From the IMG/VR virus record IMGVR_UViG_3300041955_000301, positions 1 through 27,959 of that record: a stretch of DNA of 27,959 bases; one strand, given 5' to 3'. Of the stretch, positions 1 to 5,289 are shown piece by piece. The stretch's first letter is position 1. Every line of letters begins with the position of its first letter. Origin of the DNA: a virus. The translations under genes were made by a program, and so were the position numbers. A model generated the notes under the pieces. It searched no databases. It was not told where the DNA came from and saw only the letters and a program-made list of their open reading frames with translations.

Positions 1-142
1 GCAACAGCGCATGATGCTTATCGGTAATGTCCAAGTCGTGAATGAGCCGGAGCGCATTATTACCGCCGCTGTAGGGCTTAAGGCTTTCGATTGCGCGCAC
101 CACGTCGGGTGCAGAGCTCCCTTCGACCAACTCTCTTATTTT
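1..142 (-). pseudogene. 5'-truncated fragment of a conserved bacterial protein, running off the window edge
   Basis: Read on the minus strand from 142 down to 1, the frame gives KIRELVEGSSAPDVVRAIES and then LKPYSGGNNALRLIHDLDI and TDKHHALL. The pattern of E-x-LKPY-x-GGN-x-AL, a helix, then D-x-x-DKH resembles a widespread family of uncharacterised bacterial proteins, where it lies in the C-terminal half. No ATG or GTG precedes it in frame, and an in-frame TGA lies at 215-217 (minus strand), so the N-terminal half is missing. It is the only leftward, host-like reading in this part, so it may mark the chromosome side of a prophage junction. It could instead be a gene broken by a frameshift near the six-base A run at 140-145. 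Function unknown. Confidence 0.5.
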
Positions 143-315
143 TTGGTCTGGTCTGGGCGTTTCGCTAACGGCTGAAACGCCGTTTCGTGAGCGCTCATAA
201 GTGCCGCCGCCGTTTCAGAGGGCGCCGCTCCAGCCCGCTGCCATACCGGGCGAGCCGCCGCCGGGAAGCGCCGGATTAACAAAAAGGTCAGTATTGCTGA
301 CCATTCTCCTGGCGC

Positions 316-711
316 ATGGAAGCCTCGATTTCCAGCGCGCAGCGTCTGGTCGGCTTCACCGCCGATTTCACCTTCCGGTTTCGCCTGCCGCCGGCGCTGG
401 CGCTGTGCGTCCCGCCCGGCCGCTGGATCGGTCCGTGCATCCATCAGGCGCGGGTCGATGTTGGCGAGGATGCCACCGTCGAGATCCGTGCCTTCAACGG
501 CTCGGAGCTCGAGGCGCGCCGCATCGTCTTCGAACAGACCAAGCGGTTCCTGATCGCTGTCGGCGGCGGCCGGCGCGGATTGCCGGTGGCTAATTTCTCC
601 GGGCGGCTCACCAAGGCGTCGCGGCCGGACCGCTACGAGCATTACGAGATCGTCACTGGCGCCGCACTGTCGATCACCCAGGCCATCATGGCGCCGGCGG
701 TGGTGGCATGA
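316..711 (+). CDS. hypothetical protein, 131 aa
   Basis: An open frame with strong GC third-position bias runs from ATG 316 to TGA 711. The product has no obvious signal peptide or membrane segment and looks beta-rich, with alternating hydrophobic stretches such as GFTADFTFRFRLPP near residue 13 and ARRIVFEQTKRFLIAVGGG near residue 66. I do not recognise the family. There is no clear Shine-Dalgarno before ATG 316, so the start could be wrong. It precedes another rightward hypothetical gene and may belong to an accessory module at the left end of the phage. A 210-residue open frame runs opposite on the minus strand but reads as arginine-rich antisense. Confidence 0.5.
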   Translation: MEASISSAQRLVGFTADFTFRFRLPPALALCVPPGRWIGPCIHQARVDVGEDATVEIRAFNGSELEARRIVFEQTKRFLIAVGGGRRGLPVANFSGRLTKASRPDRYEHYEIVTGAALSITQAIMAPAVVA

Positions 712-815
712 CACCCGTCCCGCGCTGGTGACTCTTTCTTCCGCGGCCTGGCGATCGCCGCCCGCCAACCCGATCGCACGGCCGCGTCATGGGCATCAAA
801 CAGCGCGGAACAACA

Positions 816-1757
816 ATGAACAAACAAAAGTCGCGGCGCGCGAGCAGGGTTGGAGTGGCGGCTGCGAATGCACCGCGGAAAAAAGTCGATATCGAGGAGC
901 TCCTCCGCTGGGCCTATCTCGACGAGCTCAGCAAGCGGCAGACATCGGCCGCCGAGGGCATCTGGGACCGCATGTCGCAATACGGCTCGCTCGGCGGTGT
1001 CAATCCGGACGAAAGCAACTTCGCCGGCGGCGGCGCGCAACGTTACGCGCAATTCGGCCTGCCACATCCCGACGCGGAGGAGATCGAACGAGCCGTCAAT
1101 GCGCTCGGCAAGATCTCGATCGAGCAGGATTTCGACATCATCGTCGGCGAGCTGCGGGCGCTGGTGAGCGTCAACGATCTGCGGCCGCGGCCGAGAGGGC
1201 GCGTACGAGGCCGCACGGCCGAAGCCGGTTATTATGACAAGGATGCGACGCCGCCCCAGGTGCGGCCGCGCGACGTGCTCTTCGTCTCCACCATCAACGT
1301 CACTGCGCTCGTCATCACGCATGCAGTCATGGGGACGCGGCCGAAATGGAAAAGCGGCATGCCGCGGCCGTATCAGATTCCCGGACGGCGCGGGCCGATG
1401 ATCGTCGGCGAATGCCGCAGCAAAAATCTCTACACCGCGGGCTCCTATTGCCCGTTGCGCTGGTCGCCGTCGCCGGCCGAGATCGTACTCGGCCGCGCCG
1501 ATTATCACCTCTGGCATCGCGCGCTCGGCAGCCTGACACAAACGCTTAACCTTACGGAGCACGAGGCGCTGCCGCCGGCGGCGCCGGCCGCACCGTGGCT
1601 CGCGGAACAGAAAAAGCGCGCGGTTTGGTCGCATGTCGTTGGCAAGCCTAAACCTTTGCCGCTCAGACCGCAGCGCAAAAAGGCCGGCGCGCCGACCAAA
1701 AAACCTAGGAATTCCAAGGTGCGAACGGTGCCAGTTGACGAGGGGGCAAAAGCTTGA
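816..1757 (+). CDS. conserved prophage-associated hypothetical protein, 313 aa
   Basis: A soluble protein with a basic N-terminus (MNKQKSRRASR), an acidic helical segment (VDIEELLRWAYLDELSK near residue 25), a central part rich in short hydrophobic stretches, and a basic proline/lysine-rich C-terminal tail. The motif around residues 225-260, with LGRADYHLWHRALGSL followed by a leucine-rich helix and PAAPAAPWL, resembles a family I associate with Rhizobiales prophage-like regions; that is from memory and not checked. No enzymatic motif is visible. ATG 816 is preferred over ATG 789 because nothing resembling a ribosome site precedes 789, though the GCGGAAC before 816 is also weak. The basic ends would suit nucleic-acid binding, which is inference only. 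Confidence 0.65.
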   Translation: MNKQKSRRASRVGVAAANAPRKKVDIEELLRWAYLDELSKRQTSAAEGIWDRMSQYGSLGGVNPDESNFAGGGAQRYAQFGLPHPDAEEIERAVNALGKISIEQDFDIIVGELRALVSVNDLRPRPRGRVRGRTAEAGYYDKDATPPQVRPRDVLFVSTINVTALVITHAVMGTRPKWKSGMPRPYQIPGRRGPMIVGECRSKNLYTAGSYCPLRWSPSPAEIVLGRADYHLWHRALGSLTQTLNLTEHEALPPAAPAAPWLAEQKKRAVWSHVVGKPKPLPLRPQRKKAGAPTKKPRNSKVRTVPVDEGAKA

Positions 1758-1785
1758 CAACGTAGCGAGGCCTGAAAAAGGTTCT

Positions 1786-1830
1786 GAGCCCGCCCGGCGC
1801 CGACGCGCTGCGGCGGGTTTCGCATTTTTT
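1786..1830 (+). terminator. Rho-independent terminator-like hairpin
   Basis: GCCCGCC at 1788-1794 can pair with GGCGGGT at 1812-1818, extended by A-T and G-T pairs, across a GC-rich loop. The T run TTTTTT at 1825-1830 follows after the short spacer TTCGCA. It lies 30 bp after the stop of the 816-1757 gene and fits an intrinsic terminator for that unit. The spacer between stem and T run is longer than ideal. Confidence 0.45.
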
Positions 1831-1901
1831 GGTGGGGAGCCGGCCCATGTGACGCGCGTCGCCACAAAAGCGCTCACCGCGTCGAGCGTGCGCTCGACGA
1901 G

Positions 1902-2141
1902 TTGCGCAGCATGATCCATTTTCTGTCGCCGCCGCTCAATCAGCGGCCGGGGCTATTTCTCGAACAAAAAGACGCGCTCGATCAATTCGTCCTCGGCCTG
2001 CAAAGGCGCATGGGCTTTCAATCGACGTCGCCGACGTCTTTTAGGTCGCCGCAGCGCGACAGCGGAATCGCCGCGATTTGCAGCAAAGGCCGCATCATTC
2101 CGATCCAGCGGCGGCGGATGCTCGCGGACAAACAAACATGA
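1902..2141 (+). CDS. small hypothetical protein, up to 79 aa
   Basis: The frame opens at TTG 1902, with ATG 1911 as an alternative, and ends at TGA 2141. The first 45 residues look coding, with helical and hydrophobic segments (LFLEQKDALDQFVLGLQRRM). The open frame also continues upstream without a stop to about 1851 in coding-like sequence, so the true start is unclear. Its stop overlaps the start of the next micropeptide by ATGA, which supports translation of both. No family recognised. Confidence 0.4.
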   Translation: MRSMIHFLSPPLNQRPGLFLEQKDALDQFVLGLQRRMGFQSTSPTSFRSPQRDSGIAAICSKGRIIPIQRRRMLADKQT

Positions 2142-2230
2142 TAGTGCTCTGGGTCATCGCTTGCTTCGCCGTGTTGCAAGGCATTTTCGCGATCGCGGCT
2201 GAGGAAATGCGATCTTTCTGTTTCCGATAA
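2138..2230 (+). CDS. 30-aa membrane micropeptide
   Basis: ATG 2138 overlaps the preceding stop (ATGA) and runs to TAA 2228-2230. The product begins MIVLWVIACFAVLQGIFAIA and ends with the short tail EEMRSFCFR: a single hydrophobic span of about 20 residues followed by a short charged tail. That layout is typical of phage single-span membrane peptides such as holin-like, lysis-modulating or exclusion peptides. No family can be assigned at this length. Its own ribosome site is weak, so translational coupling to the upstream frame is likely. It is too short for usual gene finders. Confidence 0.4.
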   Translation: MIVLWVIACFAVLQGIFAIAAEEMRSFCFR

Positions 2231-2260
2231 CGGCCGCTTCTCGGAACCAATCAACGGTCA

Positions 2261-2282
2261 CTGTTGACATATAAGTTAACAG
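2261..2282 (+). promoter_or_regulatory. promoter -35 box inside an operator-like inverted repeat
   Basis: CTGTTGAC (2261-2268), a 6-bp spacer, and GTTAACAG (2275-2282) form an inverted repeat with a single mismatch. A consensus -35 hexamer TTGACA (2264-2269) lies inside it. An AT-rich block at 2286-2292 is a poor but correctly placed -10 candidate. A GGAGG ribosome site at 2295-2299 and ATG 2304 follow. The arrangement suits a repressor-controlled promoter for the 2304-2573 gene and possibly the integrase. Confidence 0.45.
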
Positions 2283-2303
2283 CGAATTTTTATCGGAGGT
2301 TTC

Positions 2304-2573
2304 ATGAGTTACGCGTTTGAAGGCTCCTTCCGCACCAAAGAATCGGCCCGGCGCACGGTCATGAAAGACCCCGGCCTGCCGAATGTTGTTCGGGAGGTTT
2401 TGCTCGCCGGAATCATGGCCCTTTCCGATGATACGGATGATCGTTTTTTGTATGTGAGAGCCGTGGGGCATCAAATGGACGGTAGCGGCAGCTATGAGCG
2501 CACAAGTGCGGAATTGCTGATCGAGCCGCGGTACTTCGCGCCAGCTCCTACTTACGGCCGTACGACGGCCTGA
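2304..2573 (+). CDS. hypothetical protein, 89 aa
   Basis: Starts at ATG 2304 behind a strong GGAGG ribosome site with 4-bp spacing. The protein reads as an N-terminal alpha/beta region with a helix (GLPNVVREVLLAGIMALSDD near residues 27-46) and then a beta-rich second half containing VRAVGHQMDGSGSYERTSAE and a final strand ELLIEPRYF. The shape resembles small phage or accessory proteins whose last half carries a G-H...S-x-x-x-A-x-L-x-I pattern, but I cannot name a family. Its base composition is less GC-rich than the structural genes. It sits alone between a palindromic promoter and the integrase leader, so a role in regulation is possible but unproven. Confidence 0.6.
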   Translation: MSYAFEGSFRTKESARRTVMKDPGLPNVVREVLLAGIMALSDDTDDRFLYVRAVGHQMDGSGSYERTSAELLIEPRYFAPAPTYGRTTA

Positions 2574-2583
2574 GCCGGGGTAA

Positions 2584-2661
2584 GTGGCCCATGCGGATCT
2601 GCCGGTCGTCCTCGATCTGGGGGGTCAACCCCAACTTGATTTGGGGTTAACCCCAACATGA
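2584..2661 (+). CDS. possible 25-codon leader ORF coupled to the integrase
   Basis: GTG 2584 opens a 25-codon frame containing ADLPVVLDLGGQPQLDLGL. Its TGA at 2659-2661 overlaps the integrase ATG 2658 as ATGA. It spans both palindromes in front of the integrase, so its translation would disrupt those hairpins. It may equally be an accident of the 16-bp duplication of the integrase N-terminal coding sequence. No good ribosome site precedes it. Confidence 0.25.
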   Translation: MAHADLPVVLDLGGQPQLDLGLTPT

Positions 2662-2684
2662 ACGATAAGGATCTGCCGGTCGTC
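2595..2684 (+). repeat. 16-bp direct repeat flanking the integrase start
   Basis: GGATCTGCCGGTCGTC occurs at 2595-2610 and again at 2669-2684, 74 bp apart. Each copy is followed by a two-base difference and then CGATC. The second copy encodes DLPVV at the integrase N-terminus; the first lies in the possible leader ORF and encodes the same residues. This looks like a small tandem duplication enclosing the palindromes. Confidence 0.85.
2621..2656 (+). promoter_or_regulatory. palindrome cluster upstream of the integrase start
   Basis: TTGGGGTTAACCCCAA at 2641-2656 is a perfect 16-bp palindrome. GGGGTCAACCCC at 2621-2632 is a near copy. In addition AACCCCAA (2627-2634) can pair with TTGGGGTT (2641-2648) across a 6-base loop. 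The structures are mutually exclusive in RNA and end 1 bp before the integrase ATG at 2658. As DNA they look like two operator sites; as RNA they could hide the start. Confidence 0.55.
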
Positions 2685-3695
2685 ACCGATCGGCCGGTCC
2701 CGATCGCCGAGACCACGGACGTACTGGCTCGGCGATCAACCAATCCGGCGCCGGCGCTCGCCGAAGCGCTGCGATCGGCGACTAATTATGCCGCAGCTTC
2801 CAAATCTGAGGCCACGCGACGCGCTTATCGTGCTGATTGGGCGGATTTCGCCCGATGGTGCGACGGCCTTGGCCTATGTCCGCTGCCAGCGGCGCCGACG
2901 ACTCTCGCTACTTACCTCGCGCAGCTTGCCGACGCCGGGAAAAAAGTCTCGACGATCAGGCGGCGCCTGGCTGCGATAGCGTATGCTCACAAACTCAAAG
3001 GCTTAGTCCCGCCCAGCGATGCTGAGACGGTCCGCGCGGTGCTCTCGGGCATCCGCCGCAAGATCGGTGTCGCCGTGACGCGCAAGGCGCCGGCGACGGC
3101 GCAGACTTTGAGCGCGATGCTGAGCAAGCATTCCGCTCAGTTTAACGAAGATGTTAACGCGAAAAACCTGCGCCCCCTTCGCGACCGCGCGCTGATGCTG
3201 CTGGGATTTGCCGCGGCGCTGCGCCGGAGCGAGCTCGTCGCCCTCGACGTCACTGATCTCGAATTCACCGATCGCGGCGTCATCGTCGCCATCCGCGCCT
3301 CGAAAACCGACCAGGACGGCGAAGGCGCCTTCGTCGCCGTGCCGAACGGCCGCAAGCTCAAGCCGGTCGCGGCGCTGCGCGCCTGGCTCGAGGCCGCGGT
3401 GATCGCCGAGGGCCCCGTCTTCCGCTCAATCGACAAAGGCGGTCGAATCGGTAGCCGGCTCACCGACCGCTCGGTGGCGACAATCGTCAAGCATTACGCG
3501 GCGGCCGCCGGATTTGATGACGCGATCTATTCCGGACATTCGATGCGCGCGGGGTTTGTTACCTCGGCGCTCGAGCGCGGCGCCGACTTCTTCTCGGTGA
3601 TGCGTGTCACCCGCCATCGCGACGTCGATACGCTTCGTACCTATGACCGCCGCGCCGGGCTGTTCAAGGATCACGCCGGGAAGGATTTTCTCTAA
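2658..3695 (+). CDS. int: tyrosine site-specific recombinase (phage integrase), 345 aa
   Basis: Catalyses integration and excision by cutting and rejoining attachment sites through a tyrosine-DNA intermediate. The N-terminal core-binding domain (about residues 45-140) is a SAM-like helical bundle with TRRAYRADWADFARWC. The catalytic domain holds the expected residues: Arg189 in LRRSEL, Lys216 in RASKTDQ, His294 and Arg297 in SGHSMRAG, His320 in TRHRD, and nucleophile Tyr329 in LRTYDRR. Length is normal for the family and all catalytic residues are present, so it should be active. ATG 2658 has no good ribosome site and sits behind palindromes and a possible leader ORF, suggesting controlled translation. 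Its TAA overlaps the next gene's ATG (TAATG). It is unusual in reading directly into the packaging genes. Confidence 0.94.
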   Translation: MNDKDLPVVTDRPVPIAETTDVLARRSTNPAPALAEALRSATNYAAASKSEATRRAYRADWADFARWCDGLGLCPLPAAPTTLATYLAQLADAGKKVSTIRRRLAAIAYAHKLKGLVPPSDAETVRAVLSGIRRKIGVAVTRKAPATAQTLSAMLSKHSAQFNEDVNAKNLRPLRDRALMLLGFAAALRRSELVALDVTDLEFTDRGVIVAIRASKTDQDGEGAFVAVPNGRKLKPVAALRAWLEAAVIAEGPVFRSIDKGGRIGSRLTDRSVATIVKHYAAAAGFDDAIYSGHSMRAGFVTSALERGADFFSVMRVTRHRDVDTLRTYDRRAGLFKDHAGKDFL

Positions 3696-3889
3696 TGGGC
3701 TGCGGCTGCGCCGAACGCAAACAGGCGATCGTCATCGCCGCCGGCGCCGCATTCCGCGGCGATGTCGAAACGGTCAAGCGCGAAGTCGCGTTTGTCGGCC
3801 GATCGGCGCTGGAAGATGCGCGCGCGATCGCGCAGCGGGCGCAGCTCGCACGCGTAGCGCTGGCGCACAGGATGGCGGCGCGGCGGTGA
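3695..3889 (+). CDS. small hypothetical phage protein, 64 aa
   Basis: ATG 3695 overlaps the integrase stop and the gene ends by overlapping the next GTG (GTGA). It begins MGCGCAERKQ and continues as mostly alanine- and arginine-rich helix with no membrane span. Short proteins starting with a Cys-Gly-Cys motif are common beside head genes in alphaproteobacterial phages, but I know of no function. The tight overlaps on both sides are the main support that it is translated. Confidence 0.55.
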   Translation: MGCGCAERKQAIVIAAGAAFRGDVETVKREVAFVGRSALEDARAIAQRAQLARVALAHRMAARR

Positions 3890-4467
3890 AGACTTCGCAC
3901 GATTTCGGACTGTTCACGCTCGACGTCCGCGCCGACTTCGAGGAAATGGCGCAGCGATTGCGCACGGTCGGCAACCAGGCGCCGCATGTCATACGCCGCG
4001 CGATCAATCGCGTCGGCGACAAGGCGCGCACCAAGGTCGTGCGCGCGCTGGTCAAGCAAACCGGCGCGAAGTACGGCACGGTGCGGCGCGCGCTGAAGAT
4101 CAGGCGCGCCAATTATGGCGAGCTGGCCTATCGCATCGTCGGCTTCGGCGGCTTCCTGCCGCTCTCGGCATTTTCGGCGCGCCAGCGCAAGGACGGCGTC
4201 TCGGCGGCGCCGTGGGGCACGCGGCGCGTGTTTAAGCAGGCATTTATATCCCCCTCCCTCGGCGGCCATGTCTTCGTCCGTGAAGTGCACGGAGGGTCGC
4301 GTGTCGGCCGATTGCCAATCAGAGAGCTATTCGGGCCTGCCATTCCCCGCGAGCTGCTCAAGGATGATGTGAAGGCGACCTTCGAGTCGACCGTCGCCGC
4401 CGAGCTGCCCGTCGCGGCCGAGCGCGAGCTCGGCGCCTTGCTCTCCGGCTTCGCTCCGCGCGGCTGA
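3886..4467 (+). CDS. minor tail protein Z-like (lambda gpZ family), 193 aa
   Basis: Start GTG 3886 overlaps the upstream TGA; the open frame extends further upstream but only as antisense-like sequence through the integrase end. Residues 10-75 carry the gpZ-family pattern: an N-terminal strand (LFTLDVRADFEEM), then PHVIRRAINRVGDKARTKVV and LVKQTGAKYGTVRRALKIR. Lambda gpZ acts at the head-proximal end of the tail so that finished tails join productively. The middle (LPLSAFSARQ, then WGTRRVFKQAF) matches the beta-rich middle of that family. Its place upstream of the terminase genes is unusual, since tail-completion genes normally follow the head genes. Beside a Mu-type tail it may serve as a general head-tail or neck factor. 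Confidence 0.72.
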   Translation: MKTSHDFGLFTLDVRADFEEMAQRLRTVGNQAPHVIRRAINRVGDKARTKVVRALVKQTGAKYGTVRRALKIRRANYGELAYRIVGFGGFLPLSAFSARQRKDGVSAAPWGTRRVFKQAFISPSLGGHVFVREVHGGSRVGRLPIRELFGPAIPRELLKDDVKATFESTVAAELPVAAERELGALLSGFAPRG

Positions 4468-4620
4468 TGCCCGCTACCGGAACCACATCCGCGGCCGGAT
4501 GGTCGCCCCGCCGGCGGCGCAACCGGCCGAGGGCGGCGGGTCCTTCCTGGCGGGGTACCCCCGCGCTGGCGCGGCAGGTCGAAAAAGCAGTAGCTGATCT
4601 CGAAAAATCCTGGGTCAACG

Positions 4621-5289
4621 GTGTCAACGGTGCAAGTCGCTGGATCGGCGACAGCCGCCGCTGCGCCGCAGCTTTTGTCGCTCTCGGAATTGGCGCGGAC
4701 GCGGAAGCGCGACAAGGCGCTGATCTCGCGCCAGGTCAAAAAACTCGTCGCCGCCGGCAAGCTCAAGATCCGCGACGGCGAGCGCGGCGAGAAGCTGATT
4801 GATCCAGCCGAGTTCGCTCGAGCACTTGGCGAGATCGTCGATCCGACGAAAGTGCAGGCGGCCGCCACAGCGCGCCATTTCCGTGCGGCGGCCGCGCCGC
4901 AGCCGCCTGACGCAAGCTCGCCGCCCGAGCCGACGTTCAGCGCGGCGCAGCTGCAGAAAATCCATTTCGAGGCCGAGCTGAAAAAGCTCGACCTCGCCGA
5001 GCGCCGCGGCCTGGTCGTGCCGATCGCCGACGTCATCGCGGCTTTGCGCGAAGCGGGCGATGCGGCAGTGCAACTGATCGACCGGCTGCCGTTGCGCTCC
5101 GCGGATCTCGTGGAAGCCGTCGGCAGCAACGGCGAAGCCGGCGTCCGGGCGCTGCTCAAGGCAATCGCGTTTGAGCTGCGCAGCGGCCTGGCCGAGGCCT
5201 TCGCCAAGCTCGAGGTGCGAGGCAAAACCGAGGAGGCAGCCGGCCCGCTTGTCGCGGATCTGCCCGACCAGGCGAAGGAGGCACCGTGA
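4621..5289 (+). CDS. terS: terminase small subunit / DNA-packaging protein (Nu1-like), 222 aa
   Basis: Recognises phage DNA and hands it to the large terminase. Residues 18-50 form a winged-helix DNA-binding segment (LLSLSELARTRKRDKALISR, then VKKLVAAGKLKI), as in lambda Nu1-type proteins. A proline-rich linker and a helical region (residues 105-205) for oligomerisation and large-subunit contact follow. The gene precedes and overlaps the large terminase (GTGA). In-frame stops end at 4593, and GTG 4621 and GTG 4630 are both possible starts inside a 9-bp tandem repeat (4614-4631); no clear ribosome site precedes either. At 222 residues it is somewhat longer than lambda Nu1 (181). Confidence 0.75.
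   Translation: MSTVQVAGSATAAAAPQLLSLSELARTRKRDKALISRQVKKLVAAGKLKIRDGERGEKLIDPAEFARALGEIVDPTKVQAAATARHFRAAAAPQPPDASSPPEPTFSAAQLQKIHFEAELKKLDLAERRGLVVPIADVIAALREAGDAAVQLIDRLPLRSADLVEAVGSNGEAGVRALLKAIAFELRSGLAEAFAKLEVRGKTEEAAGPLVADLPDQAKEAP

Noticed and set aside
136-768. 210-residue minus-strand frame at the left end
   Set aside because: Mostly antisense to the 316-711 gene and low in coding character. The real minus-strand signal is in a different frame at 1-142.
728-1237. Plus-strand frame starting at GTG 728
   Set aside because: It overlaps the better supported 816-1757 gene in another frame, and its residues are Arg-rich and without pattern.
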